Positions 1 to 12,934 of a stretch of DNA of 64,000 nt are shown here, piece after piece. How positions within the stretch are numbered: the stretch's first letter is position 1; each line of letters starts with the position of its first letter. A model generated the notes under the pieces. It worked only from the letters and a program-made list of their open reading frames with translations, ran no database searches and was not told the origin of the DNA. This stretch comes from Verpa conica (taxonomy: Eukaryota > Ascomycota > Pezizomycetes > Pezizales > Morchellaceae): positions 434,001 through 498,000 of the forward strand of contig JAUFSD010000012.1 in NCBI GenBank assembly GCA_033030425.1, written 5' to 3'. Position numbers and translations under genes: made by a program.

Positions 1-1412
1 GGTAGAGTAACGGTCAAGTAATTGTTCAAAAACAGAGTTAAGAGACCCACTCAACAAAACCGTAGCCTAAATACTTGAGACAGAACGATCAAAGTCATGT
101 AGTGTAGCTATGTCTCCGTTTCCCTAGAGGTATTTATTCACCTACAGATTTTGGTTGTATACTTTCGATAAGATATGGACGAGGGTATGAGTAGATCTGC
201 CCCTCAATTGATTAAATGAGATGAGGAGTATAGTAACGAACAGAAAGTACTCGGTCATGCATATATATAAATATAGTATGAATATACACCACATGCACAT
301 ACAAGAGATGAGAGCATAATGTCAGACTGAAGAATAAGATATACCACACCACAGTAAGTCTCCTAGTTATCACCCCTAAAGTATTGTCTTGGGTATACAT
401 AATATAAAAAAAGAGGCTTGCGTGGTTCGAACGACAAAAACTTTATATTACCTGTCTAGAAGGGGGAGTCTACGACGTAATTGGTCCGGTAAATCAGCCA
501 TTTGAACATTCTATCGAGATTGATGAACGTTTGATTCCTTTGCGCTATTTAATCCTCGCCTCCCCTCCCCCCCCCCCAAGGAGAATACTTTGATAATCAC
601 ATTCTGTCCGCAATACACAGAGATACGAGGCGCAACTGCGAAAAATTTCTCGTTGGCAGTAAAACAGGAATATTCCTTTCAAATCGGGTGGAAACTTCTA
701 TATCCTCTTTGATATCAATATGCATATATGCTTTAGCTCAAATACCATCCGAGTAACGCTACCAAGGCAGAATCCCCGCGGCATATTTCTAGGTTTCTTA
801 AATGGTACTACGTGTAGTAAAATTCAAAAAGTTGTTAGAGTTGGGTCTAAAAATACGGTAGTAATCAAGCAAGAATAATACAAGAAACGAAGGCGCTCAA
901 AGCAGTTAGGTTGAAGCTCATAACTGGGGCACAAAACAACACACAAGCTCTGGGAATGCCTTCATTACCTAAAATACTGATAGCAGCTCCATTAATCCCT
1001 CCGTTACCTTTAGCTTCGGTGATCAGTTGGTGACAGAAACAGTAGAAAATAGAAAGCACGATAGTCTATTACTGCCCTAGGGGCGTACTCCTACTCCTAT
1101 ATATCCTCCATATCGAGCCGCGGTCGGCCCGCTGTAGAGGTCTCGCCGAAATGACAAGGTGAAGATCTGGGCTATTTAGGAAGATCTACAACAACTTAAA
1201 TGATAAATTCATTCATTCATTCATTCAAGATCTACAACAGAGACCCCATAAAACAAACCGAGTGATATGACATGAGTATCCCGATCCGGGTAACCCTAAA
1301 GCGAGTAACCCCACCACCGATTGACGTGTACATCCGTACCACCCCACTACAATCATCACGAAACCCGAACTCCAAACTTCGGCCAAGAGCTCTTAAAAAG
1401 TACTCTTCAATC
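1..1412. other. intergenic region upstream of GET5-like gene
   Basis: No convincing coding sequence is visible on either strand. The short open frames here have low-complexity or unrecognisable translations. The region has an 11-nt C run at 567-577 and a small retroposon footprint at 1181-1239, listed separately. The last 150 bases presumably hold the promoter and 5' UTR of the GET5-like gene that starts at 1413. Confidence 0.5.
1181..1239 (+). mobile_element. 5'-truncated retroposon footprint with 13-bp target-site duplication
   Basis: A 13-bp word, AAGATCTACAACA, occurs at 1181-1193 and again perfectly at 1227-1239. The 33 bp between them (1194-1226) end in an ATTC tetranucleotide run. They share the terminal ACTTA-(AA)-TGATAAATTCATTC sequence with the reverse complement of the larger insertion at 52211-52354. 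A shared 3' end, variable 5' truncation and short perfect flanking repeats of different sequence are the usual signature of target-primed reverse transcription by a LINE, or of a SINE mobilised by one. The family is not identified. Confidence 0.65.
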
Positions 1413-2161
1413 ATGACTGAGCTCAGCTTTACCAAACAATTTCTTTCAAATCTTGCATCACGGAGCACCCGTATCTCCGCTGACTTCTGTGAAGACCCAC
1501 GGAAGCTTCCATCACGCACTCCCGTAACTCACCTCCCCTAAAAACAACCAAACACCTTACTGACTAGAATAAACCACAGTACACGCTCCCCGCTACCAAA
1601 AATCCCAAAATAAAACGTGCAAAGCTCACTTCCACATCCACTTCTATCCCCTCCGGTACTTAATCCTATTTCTTTGACCTCCCGCATGAGCTAACTCTAG
1701 CAATAGCAAAAATAACAATCAAATCCCTCCGCGGCCCCCAAATCAATCATCAAATCCCTAGCACCCCCCTTAACTCAACAATCCTAACTCTTAAGCACAA
1801 CTTCTCGACCGCAACCCGCATCCCTATTGAAAAGCTCAAGCTGCTCCTTAAAGGGAAGGTCCTGACTGACCTTAAGACTCTAACAGAGCTTGGTATAGAA
1901 GATGGAGCGGATGTAATCTTTACAGTCATGGTTATGGGTGGTGCTCCATCTGCCTCAGCTATACAGGCTGAGGGGAAGGCGAAAGAAGAGGATTTGATGG
2001 ACCTGGGGGAAGACACGAAGAAGAGTGTACTGAGCGATGAAAAATTCTGGGAGGAGCTACGAGGTTTCTTAAAAGAGCGACTAGGGAGTAGTGAGGTGAC
2101 AGAAGATCCGGAAGATGTACTAAAGTCCTTTAGAGATGCGTGGAGAAAGAGGTCGTCGTAG
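1413..2161 (+). CDS. GET5: GET5/MDY2-like ubiquitin-domain protein of the tail-anchored protein insertion pathway
   Basis: Three exons, 1413-1523, 1568-1655 and 1701-2161, give 219 aa, close to yeast Get5 (212 aa). The N-terminus (MTELSFTKQFLSNLASR) resembles filamentous-fungal Get5 proteins, which bind Get4 through this part. Exon 2 encodes a linker with a YTLP motif seen in relatives. A ubiquitin-like fold follows at about residues 70-145 (IPIEKLKLLLKGKVLTD, then a DGADV turn). The last 45 residues (about 175-219, with FWEELRGFLKERL) match the short helical homodimerisation domain. Family role: with Get4 and Sgt2 it hands tail-anchored membrane proteins to Get3 in the cytosol. Both introns are very short (44 and 45 nt). 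Its 3' end converges on MPG1. The assignment rests on domain order and remembered relatives. Confidence 0.8.
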
Positions 2162-2798
2162 GTGAAGTGGGGTAAACTATAATGAAATAATTTCCAGTAT
2201 ACATTGGACTCTTTAGCTTAATATTACCAATATTATGTGTCTTGTTTAGAGGTCTTGAATAGAAAGCAAACATCTAGAAAAGAGGCTTACTAGAAAGAGA
2301 TTAACGCACTCTCATAGTGAGAACATTTAATCAATCACTTCACATTTTTTATCACTCATTCGGAAAGACATCAGATAAATTACGTTCCTGAATTATTTCA
2401 TTCCCTAATTTTTAAGTACCCAAGTACCACCGTCGTTATCAAGAACAATTGCCCTCCCAACCAGCACCACTTGCTATTTTACCCAAAGCACGAAATTTCA
2501 GGTTCACATCCACACCCTTTCCTTTCCTTTCCCTTCCTTACCCTACCTTTCCCTAAGCTCCAAAAACACTAGAAATGAAATAAAAATGAAGAATGGACAA
2601 GAAATAAAGACAAACTCCCAACATCAGTAATAACTTTTTCCCACAGAGATGAAACTAGATAGGTGATTACAAAAACATATAATCCAGAATCAACCACTAG
2701 GAAACCGAAGAGTAGAGATATCCCTCACGATAAATCGAGGGTCCACCGAAAACTGAGTAAATATGATGCTGAAAATTGGACAATAGGTACTCCAAAAT
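2162..2798. other. convergent 3' intergenic region
   Basis: This is the space between the stop codons of the GET5-like gene (+) and MPG1 (-). It is AT-rich with a pyrimidine stretch near 2515-2555 and no supported coding sequence. It probably contains both 3' UTRs and poly(A) sites. Confidence 0.5.
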
Positions 2799-4251
2799 TT
2801 ACATGATAATGGAAGGAACTACAACAGTTTTTGTCAGCGAACTTATCTCACATAAAGGAACTGATGAAAGGACTTACTATCAACATTCGACTTAATTGTC
2901 TTATGCGGCAGCACACTTCCGCCGTTAACATATACTTCATCGGCAATGGTCACATCGTCCCCTAAAACTGTCACATTCTCTAGACGAGCCCATTTCCCGA
3001 CAGTACTGTTCCATCCCACGATGGTGCTCTTAACCCATGCGTGGTCCTTGATTCTACTTCCTTGCAGGATAACTGATCTTTGTAATCTCACACCATCACC
3101 AACGACAACGTTGGGGCCAATAGTCACATTTGGTCCGATACGGCAATTCTTCCCAATCTTTGCAGAAGGGTCAATCAAGACGTTGCCGCCATGAACATAT
3201 GACTCTGAGGGAGGCGTAAGTAGCTTAGAGTTCTTCTTTGCAAGAGATGACAAGTAGAGGCATGTCCCGGTGAGGAAATCTTTCGGCTGTCCGACATCCA
3301 TCCAGAAGCCCTCGAGGTCAAACGAATGCAATTGACCATCCTGGCAAATAGCGGGGAAGGTCTCCTGCTCAATAGAAGTTGGGCGGAGCTCGATGCGTGT
3401 GAGAACAGACGGGTTGAGGATGTAGATACCAGCATTAATGCGGTTACCAACGAATTCGACGGGTTTCTCTACAAAGCGGTCGATACGCGAGGCATGGTTA
3501 GGTTGGTGGACAACAACACCATATTTTGACGGCTCGTCGACTTTAGTCACAACAATAGTACCCTCTTCGCCGTGTGACTTATGAAAGGCGGCAAGCGCCT
3601 GGAACGGGTAATCACAAATGACATCCGAGTTAAGAACAAAGAAGGGACTTTCGTCCTTTCCGAGAATTTTCTCAGCGAGCTTCAGGGGACCGGCGGTGCC
3701 TAGGGGTTCGGTCTCGATGGAGAAGGTAATCTTGACATTATATTGCTCCTCGTACTATTGCAAGCAAATTCATGTCAATTCCTGAGCCATTGTGGAGAAT
3801 ATTTAGCAGAAATTAAGACTACCTTTTGCAGTACGCTAATCATGACATCTGGCCTGTAGTTGACGGCCAGTACGATGTCGGTTACACCAGCAGCGGCCAA
3901 AGCTTCGACCTGGTGGAGAATCATAGGTCTGTTGCCGAACTCCACAAGAGGCTTGGGGAGAGTGAGAGTCTAATTGCGAGATTACCAGGACGCTGGTCAG
4001 CCTTTTACCCATCAATTGCATGACTGCGAAGTAGATTTTTCTCGGATCTGCTGTTGCCCGCCGTATAAAGAATGAAAATGCGGATAACCGCTCTCATGGA
4101 AGGTTGATAAATGTGGGGTGAAAAATCAGGGGGAGTTGCATACAAGAGGCCGAAGACGAGTTCCGAAACCACCGACGAGAATAAGAGCTTGAGTAGGCCC
4201 GAGTCAGCTACCTACATTATTCAGTTACGAAGATGGGAGCATACCCTTCAT
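2799..4251 (-). CDS. MPG1: mannose-1-phosphate guanylyltransferase (GDP-mannose pyrophosphorylase)
   Basis: The enzyme makes GDP-mannose from mannose-1-phosphate and GTP in the cytosol, feeding N- and O-glycosylation, GPI anchors and cell-wall mannan. Five exons (4251-4245, 4187-4144, 3969-3823, 3754-2878, 2818-2799) close in phase to exactly 364 aa, the usual fungal length. The first exon is only 7 nt (ATGAAGG) and the last only 20 nt, encoding the conserved end IPSIIM. The nucleotide-binding signature [17 protein letters not shown] spans two splice junctions near residues 9-25. An NTP-transferase core follows, then C-terminal left-handed beta-helix hexapeptide repeats ([16 protein letters not shown]). 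Every splice site is GT-AG. Ascomycetes call the gene MPG1, PSA1, SRB1 or VIG9. Confidence 0.95.
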
Positions 4252-6370
4252 GATGAATGATTTATCTGGTTTCTAGTCAATCGGGTAGACAGATAGATGA
4301 TAATTGAGTGAGCTAGGAAGCGAGCGGAATTCAGAGACAAATGGCGAAGATTGAAACAGCGGGGAAGCTCCGAGATGTGGGATTGATGAACACAAGTTGC
4401 AAAGAGAGGATAGCTCTGGGGTTTTCAATAAAGAGAAAAGGGGGAGAGGGAGAGAAGAAGAGAAAGACGGGACAGAAATACCATCACACAAAAAGGGAAA
4501 AACGAGCTCTGTGCTTCACTCGAGGTGTCTGCGTGGCCTACTTTGGGAGTGCAGGGGGGTGCAGGGCAAGGGTTTCAAAGGACCCTTGTTTTACAGGCAG
4601 CCGAATTCCATTCGATTTTGGCGGACGACAAGGCTACAAGTGCGGCGAACCTTGTAGTTTCAAGAATGGTGAGGCTAACGAGCTAGTAAGAAATACGATG
4701 TCCGCTCATTTCACCTCAAATACGGTCACGCTTGCGACTGCTGATCGAAAGGAGATTTCAGGAAGCTCTTCATGCTAAATCTCGACTTCCTTCTTCAATG
4801 GTGGCCGACACCTATCACCGTCGTTCCATCGTCCTCGTGATGGGTGTTTCTAATCTTACTCCGGCCCAACTGCATCTGGTTAGGTAACTAGAACTTCTCT
4901 GTGGGGAGAGGTCAACGGGAGTGCTGTTATAAGCTGAGCGCAAAACCAACAAAGGTCTCAGATATTCGCAATCCAATAGTTCGAGAAAGGATTAGAGAGG
5001 CGTGCTTTGTCGTACTCTACCAGTCCTACAATCTCTCTCTGGTCGTCCCCCACATTTGGTTTAGTGGGGTGAGTTTGGAGCAGCAGTATTGTTTTACACC
5101 ATCGGTTCCACCAAGGCGTACCTATCTTGAGATCTCCGTTCAATCGAGCCGTGAGGATCTTGTTCAAAAAAGAACCGGGTAAGAACATTTAAACAGCTGA
5201 GTGCCACGAGGCCCCAAGGTTACGGGTGCGTACGACTTCAGCTTTCAAGGTACCACCCATCAATTATCACTCAAATCTCCCCAGGTAAGTTACTTCGTTA
5301 CGGAGGTACTCGTATGCGGTTCCTATCATGTGGGTATCGTGGCCTTTTATCATACGACCAATCCACAATGATCTACATTTAGAGCCCTCAACAACAGTGC
5401 ATAGGGAGGTTTTCTATTTCTGTGAAAAGGAAATAAAGCCATCCAGACATTAAAATAAAGCACCTTGCAAAATCATCTTGGGACCGCTATTGCCTAACTT
5501 TCCGATATTGGGACCTAATGCTGTTCCAAGCGTTGTTCCGCAAATAGGGTCTGACTGTACATACGCGGATAGCTTAATCTAGTTTTTCAAGTCGGGTGGG
5601 GCGACCCCAAAAAATTTCAAAACTACATGTACTAGTACGGAGGATACCTATATCAGAACTGGCCTATTTACGGCCGGCGCCGCATCCAGAACCACAATTA
5701 CAGTTGGAAGGGAAGGGAATTGAGCGATGGAAGATTAGCGAGAATTGGCAGCGGTGATCATTACCTCTAATTGGAGGAAACTTACGCCTTCTTGAGGATC
5801 ATCGCAGTGAACTTCGGGCCACACCCGAATATCTATCAACCTTGTTTTGAGCTGGCATGTTCTTGGGATGCGATCGAACGAATCATTCTTGATGTGTAGT
5901 CCAAAAAACCAACCAAGTTATTAGTCAAAATCACGGGTCGAATTCAAACCTAACCGGTACGGGTGGAGGTGCAAAACTCAGTATTCAGGGCAGATAAAGA
6001 ACCTGAGCGTGCAACTATTGTAGGCAGGGATTCTGTTGGTGGCAATGTCTCTTAACGAGCAAAGTACGCCTACCACTTTATAACAATAGTACTTACATGT
6101 TCGGGTTCTTCTTGTCACCCAGTAATTACTGGTATTGGTTTTTATTCAAAGCTTATTTCAACCTCCAAAGTACAGTATACTTAAACGGGCTCTAGGCTTC
6201 GTAAACTACTTTCCAATCTCTACGTACAGTTTATGTATTCTAATTAGAACGAAAGCCCCTTCCTAGTAAAGTGATAGATAACAAAAATGTCCTAATCCCA
6301 ACGCTTCCCCTTATTAAGAAAATCCCGCCTATCCTTCCTAAGTGTAATAATATTTACTCACATTCACCTT
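4252..6370. other. 2.1-kb intergenic region between MPG1 promoter and GEA 3' end
   Basis: The right-hand end of MPG1 is its 5' end, so the first several hundred bases should hold its promoter. Open frames at 4341-4778 (+), 4901-5182 (+) and 4958-5188 (-) have no recognisable domains and no supporting splice structure, so I do not call them genes. One TACATGTA palindrome lies at 5624-5631. I cannot exclude a degenerate gene or old repeat. Confidence 0.4.
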
Positions 6371-9300
6371 CTATGAAGCAGGTGAGGTCTCCACAGCTAC
6401 AATCGTACTATCTGCTTCTACCTTTTCTGGCGGTTGATCTTTTTGCTGGGGTGGTGGTGGTGGAGGTGGTGGAGGGGGGAATAATTCTGCAAGGAAACCA
6501 GGGAGGAACCGCTCTAATCGTTTCCATGTTTGATTCCATAATTCCTCACCCTTTTTATCCTCTTCCGGAGGGACGAGATATTTCCCGCTTGCCATGACGA
6601 GGAGAATATTTTTAAGACTCTCCGGCACCGCTTCCTCCTGTAAATCCGAACTATTAGTTGATGTTCTTCTTGAGAAAATTATGTTAAGAAACTTACAAGA
6701 TGGTCACCCTGCCCACTATTCATAAGTCTATCCATAATATCCAGAATCTTCAACCACAGGTCTAGCATTCCATCCCACTCCGATAACATCACCAGGTAGT
6801 GTAGGAACACCTTACAGAGCATCGTTGCAGCCAAAACCCTCGTATCACTCATACCCCGAGGATCAGATTGATATACCTCTGGCTTGAGCAAGCGATTAAT
6901 TAACGGGAACAACACATCACCAAAGATCGCAGTCCACTCATGATGGTCATCAGAAGTGAGCGCTGGTGAGAGGAGTGATGGCTGTAGCGAACTGAAAGCT
7001 TGGCCTCGAATCTCTCGGCATGGATTGATGCACTGTGCACTCAAAGAATCAAGAATGGGTGACCAATACGTTGTCCAGGCTATACCAATTAACTTCAAGC
7101 CTAAAGATATATATATAGGGCTGTATAAATACCTTCTTTCTTCTCCAGGTGAGACTGCGAGATCAGAGTGGGCACTCTTGATGTGAGTTGAAAGATCATA
7201 TGAACTGCCTTCACACCCCTTGCAACAATCCCCGAGTCCCTAGTTCTTCAGTCAGTTTTATTCCATAGCTTCAGATATGGGGCAACGTACGGACGATCTA
7301 CAAACTTCTTCGCCTTCCCCCGCTTAGCTAACTTATCCTGCTTCTGCTCAAAAACACTCCCCACATTTCCCGCAGTCGCAAAATCATTCAGTAACGATAC
7401 AACAGGAACATAATTATCACTCGTAACATTCCCTGGGCTCTCAGTAGTAATAAACTCCATTACTCCAAACACCTCCGCACACGCATCACCATTCGGCAGG
7501 AGCGTTCTAAGCAACACCCAGAAGTCCGGAGAATTGATCATCTCGCTTTTTAGCGATGACGACCCGCTCTTCACGCATTTTGAGAGCCCCTTGATTACTA
7601 GCGAGGCTGCTTTATCTAGTAGAACCTTATCGAGTGCCGCGATAGAGTGTAGCACGACAGGAACGTTCAGGAACGAGTGCTCATGACTAGCCTGAAGGAG
7701 TGAGAAGAGGTAGTAGACTGCTCTCGACACGACAATGCTATGTGCACGACTCGAATTCCGAATAATTCCCGTGAGCGTCTCGGCGAGTACCTTCCCATGC
7801 ACAGCAACAGTCGATTCATCTCTAAGGACCAAGCTCGTTGCAAATTCAAGCACATACACCACCGCAGGATCATACTTAGGCCCTTTATTGACAGCATGAG
7901 TCCCATTAGTAGGTGAGCTATATTCCGGTTTCAGGATAACATTTTCGTCATCGTCGTCGTCATCGAGATTTGGCATTTGTGCTAGTAGAGAAGTAACCAG
8001 GGGATCCAACGCTGTAGCATCAAGGTGCCTGGTGATAAATGTATCAGCAAAGAGCACCCTTACTGGTTTCAAATAGCAGGGGTATGAGGGGGTAGGGCCA
8101 TACATGATATTCGCAAACATATCCCCCAAATGGCAAACATTAATACAATCCACAGTACATAGCGTACTATCCAACTCCTCATCACTCGGCTCCGGTGGAT
8201 CATCACTCGCATAACTCGACAGATAACTACTCAACGCAGAAAACAACCCCACATCCCTTGTCGCCTGATTTCTTTCAATCACCACACTCGGCGTATGCAA
8301 TGGAATTAGTGGAATATCCAACCCACTATCGCTCTGCGCAAAAAATGGCGGTATGAGCGAGTTCACAAACAGATTCAGCCATATCCTAACAATCTGATCC
8401 CACCCCTTACTCAAAATCCCCTCGTTCCCTGTAATTACTCGAAACAACACCACCATCGCCAGCTGTGCTTTAAAGTCTCTCCCGAACTTAACCGCAAGCT
8501 CGGAAACCATAACGCTATTGCCCTTGACTTGTATCTCAGTGTTGAGGCTTGTGCTGGGGGGCTTTTCAGTTGCCACAGTAGATATCGTGCTTAGACATCT
8601 TACGATATGATCTAGCACGTCTGTGAGACCATGTTTTGCAGCGATCATCGCGCACTGATCGAACCCGGCGATAACTCTGTGGAACACAGCGTCGTCGGTG
8701 GCAGACATGAAAACATAGCTCAAAGTTGCAACTATAGGTTTCCAAGTCGCGCTAAACATGTCAGCGTCGTATATATTGGTATCGCAGATTGTCAGATCGC
8801 CGCTGGAAGACGCCTTGACGAGCAAATCCTTCCACGCAGAATCAAACGCATGTTTATTATCGTGTTCCTCAGGCAGGATGATCTCATTTGTGCGAATCGT
8901 ATCGTAGATAGCTTGAAGGTAATCTGGCGCGAAGTTCTTACCACCGTTCACACCCCTAAGATTCCGGGCAAAGTCTTCGTATTTCATACGTGTCTATTGC
9001 TACCTATCAGTAGAAATCATCTCCCATAGATTATAAGAACCACATACCTTAACATTCGAATTATGTTGATCCGTGTTCAACATGATAATCGCATAAGTGA
9101 GCACAAAAACCGCATCCTTATCTGCCACCTCCTCTGGCTTCCCCGGGCCACAATACAAATCACTAAATCTGTCCACGATCCTCTCAATCAGTGCACTCTC
9201 TCCAGGCAATCTAAATGTATTCAACATATCCCTGAGCGCCTCATCAACTCTCTTCCCCGTAAAATCGAACATCTCCATAAAATCCTTCAATATACCTTCA

Positions 9301-11568
9301 TTCCCCCCCTTTGACAAGTACTCTCCAAGAACTTTCTTGTTGAGGCGGGTAGTCCCTTTAAGGAATTTCGCGATTGAAGCAGAGTTATCGGCGGACTCGA
9401 TGATCCCTTGGGTGACAAGAAACACAATACCCTTTTTAGGGTCCTCGTTAAAACGTGTGGCACCGCGAATGACAGTTTGTTTAAGGGCACGTTGAGACCT
9501 AAGTATATCGGGGGATAGGAAGCCCTCTGTACGAGGGTGGTCACCAAGACGCTCAGCAATAAATGAGATGTATCCCAATAGCGCATCCAAACATAGTGGA
9601 GGAACGTTCGTTGTGCTCCATGTCGCCGAATCCGGGAACGCATTCTATGCATACCAGCCATATCAATTAAAATCCCAGTCTAAACAAGTAAAAAAATCAT
9701 TACCCACCCTACTCAAGAAGCCCACCACATCCTCACACAGATCACTCCGATTAACCTCACAGTCATAATTCACATATAACTCTACCATAAAACTCGGTAT
9801 CCTCGCAAGTGCGCCCACACTCTCCACCATCGCCTCCCTTGCATCTGGTCTTCTTGTGCCGCCCTCCAGTCCCAGTTTCTGCCTTTCCTTCACCTGCACC
9901 GGTGTATTCCTCCCTGAGCCCCCTTGGCTCGGGGCAGGTTTGACTAGTTTTGGTGCCTGCGGAACACCTTCGTACAACACTGGGTCTATCCCCGGTTCTC
10001 GTGGGATCTCAACTCGGGGGTGTAGACAAGCGACAACATAGCTTAAGAAAAGCTCCTGTTGCAGCTTAAGAACCCCACGAGTGGTGGCGAGGACAGTACC
10101 TGTAACACGGAGTGATTCTTGGAGAATACTCATTGTGTCACTACGGACCAGCTGGAAGAGGTAGCGGCAGAGGTCGTCTTTGGCAAGGGTTGCTAGGCTT
10201 GGGTGTTTAGCAATGCTGGGCCCGGCGACTTCAAATGCAACATCAATAATCCGCATTGCCATAACTCGCATCGTATCTGTGTGAGTTTTATTGTGTGGAT
10301 CAAGAAGCTCTACTAGAACCCTCAACAGCTCTCGAATTGAAGGGAGTGAGTACGGCTTGACCTCCGTATCCTCCGAGATCGAGTCTGAGTCTAGGGCCTT
10401 ATCCGTACCCACGGGAGCAATGGTCGGAGTTGGCTGATCTCCACCCGTCTCTACCGCTAGTTCGCCAGATGGCCGTCTATCGGCAGATTGTATAGCGGTA
10501 TTCCCCCCATTCACCGACGGCTCCATCTTAACTGCCTCCATTTGACCTCCTGAGTACTCATCCTCAAGACTTGTACCCTCATCCTCTGCCTCAATTTCAA
10601 GGTGTTTCAGCCGTTCGAAAACAACCTGGCACATAAACACCATACTCATTTCTGCACTTCTTCTGAGCACTTCTGATAGCCTCATTTGACAGCACATACT
10701 CAGTCCTGTCTCCATCATCTCACATACACTCTCATCTCCCAGTAATGCGCCCCCGGGGCCAGATATCATCATTTCCATGAGCTTCAAAATACGAAGTAAG
10801 ACTACTTCATCTTGCGCAGAATCAGAGGCTTCGAAACGGCAGTGTGTAATTCCTGAAGAGAGAAGTTGCATAGCGATAGAGAGTCGCGGGGAAGCGCTAG
10901 AAATAAGGCCATAGGCGAAGAATTTGGATATGCTGATGAGGGCAAGAGAGGTGATAGGCCCAGAGGTGGAGGAGGAACGGATTACCTGGAGAAAAGGATG
11001 CAAGAGGGAGGGGGTATCGAATGTTCTGATATCTATAAGAAAAGTTAGCTTTATAAAACCGCAGATATAAGTGATTAGAGATTGTATCAGTATCCATACC
11101 TTTGCAATCCTGTAGATCAACTCTGAGTTTCGAAAACGCCGCCATAAGCGGGTTATCCTACCACCAAATCAGACTTTAGTTCCCTCCGTTACCTATGAAT
11201 AGTATTCAAACCTGTATACTCTTCCCCTTCTTCCCCCTCAATCCCCACCTCCCCGCCAACCCCACCTCTCCATTCAACTCCTCCAACACCCCTTTCGCAC
11301 CACCTCTCCCTCTCTGCAAGCTCGCCGCAGGACTCCCCGGCACCGGCGTTGACATCCCACTACTTGGGGTCCCTCCAGCTCCAATCAACCCTGAATTCCC
11401 ACTTCCCCCAAGGATCGCACTAACACTACTCTGCGCCCACCTCGCATTCTTCCGCATTGCTGAGGTAACAATGATGCATTCAGTCGTAACCAGCGCAATC
11501 GGATCGATCGCAACCGAAAGAGCGCGCGGGAGTGGTGGAAACGTGGGGATGATATCGTCGTCCTCCAT
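6371..11568 (-). CDS. GEA1: Arf guanine nucleotide exchange factor of the GEA/GBF1 family (Sec7 domain)
   Basis: Large Arf GEF acting at the early Golgi and ER-Golgi interface, where it loads Arf1 with GTP for COPI coat assembly. Eight exons (11568-11212, 11157-11100, 11032-9708, 9644-9048, 8993-7291, 7239-7133, 7079-6697, 6637-6371) close in phase to about 1598 aa, normal for fungal Gea/GBF1. The order is an N-terminal DCB/HUS region with the YVNYDCEVNRSDLCEDVV box, a Sec7 domain at about 630-820, then HDS helical repeats. The Sec7 domain carries the FRLPGE motif, whose catalytic Glu is near residue 729, and MLNTDQHN. The C-terminus has a run of about ten prolines, seen on the plus strand as a GGT/GGA-rich stretch near 6455-6480. 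A 51-nt intron (7240-7290) removes an in-frame TGA. Filamentous ascomycetes usually have one GEA gene, so the GEA1 versus GEA2 label is arbitrary. Confidence 0.95.
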
Positions 11569-12934
11569 TGTGGATGGGTGGGGAGGCGAGCTATGTGGAA
11601 ACGTATATATCTAGGTAGGAAAGAGGAAAAAGGAAAGTATTAAGTGTTCCCCGGTGGGTGAGGGCTTATAAGCTTGCCGTAAATAAATAGGGGGAAAGGG
11701 GAGTATAGGTCTGAGAGAATAAGGGGGAAAGAAAGAATGAAGGAATTTGGTTTGCGGGGTGGCTTCTAGAGCTCTTTGGTGCTTTGGAGGTTTAACGCGC
11801 TGGCCTTATCAACGAATAAAAGTGCTTGCCAAGGCTGATTAGGTCATTATCCTTGCTATCAGATACGAGTGATATTCTATGAGTATTTTATTACAATCCG
11901 TAAAATCACCTCAGAGAATTTGACAAACCTCGATATATACTTATAGACAGCTACGAGCCTACCATTCTGTTATGAGGCTTACTCTTAAGATCACAACAGG
12001 ATTATACTCTGACACTATTACATGGGTAGTAATCCAGTAATTAAATAATAAGTACACGTATATATCTTCTATTCTTGTCTTTCTAAACCCAAAAAGGGAG
12101 ACTCATTAAGTCAAATCTTATGACATAGCCACAAGACTTAATTCATAGGCCAACTCTTTCTTGTGGTCATACAGAAATTCTATATTGTTCTTCATTAATG
12201 AATACCATAGGATTTGAAACTAGGAGTGGTTTTTGAGTTATTTTTGACCGGATTACTATCAAGACTCGACCGACCAGCAGATACAACAAGAGGCGCTAAC
12301 TTGCTATTGAGCTCAGGTCAGGGTAATAGCTATACCTAACCTTCTAGAGCTTAGTATTATAACTGTTTTTGTCTAAGGCCCAGGAATACCTATAACGGTA
12401 TATTACTCGAGAGTCTATTGGTACTCTAGGGGGTACCCTGGTACCTTTATATATCCCCTATATTAAGTCATAATTGATTAGGCGGTCTGATTGACTCATA
12501 ACTTATCTAGGAAGTCTCCTTTAAAACCTAAAAGTTAGAATATTCTATAAGGGGCCCCTTTTCTTTCTTTCTATATCCCCATATGCATCCATCCCATATA
12601 CCCACACGGCATATTTAAGGATGCCTCCGATAAGAAATAACACATGTCTTCAAGTGATATACTATGATTGAGGTATATCTTAAGGTATGTGAATTACTTT
12701 TTAAACATATAAGGCAAATAAATAACCAAATAATAATATACCCGAGACTATAAAAGACTATATCTATAATAAAAAAACTAATATTGGCTGGATATTTATG
12801 TTAGGATAAAAAGTGACCTGGAGTCAAAATAAATATAGTACTTCAAGCTTACATGTAGTTTCTCCCGAAACTTTATTATCCCCGAAGTGAAGATTGAAGT
12901 CCTTCCCCAGCCACATAGGCCACCTCTTTTCCCA
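11569..12934. other. AT-rich intergenic region
   Basis: Region between the start of the GEA-type gene and the stop of the UCS gene. Bases 11569-11800 are purine-rich on the plus strand and are probably the GEA promoter and 5' UTR. Bases 11850-12850 are strongly AT-rich with no meaningful open frame. A TACATGTA palindrome lies at 12850-12857. No terminal repeats or transposase remnant were recognised. Confidence 0.45.

Noticed and set aside
4341..4778. 145-codon plus-strand frame upstream of MPG1
   Set aside because: The composition is Lys/Arg/Glu-rich low complexity from a purine-rich stretch, with no domain and no splice support. It most likely overlies the MPG1 promoter.
7248..7250. In-frame TGA in the GEA gene, suggesting a pseudogene or stop readthrough
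   Set aside because: A 51-nt GT-AG intron (7240-7290) with donor GTACGT, branch CTGAC and acceptor CTAG removes the stop and joins the frame correctly (RP then DSGIVARG).
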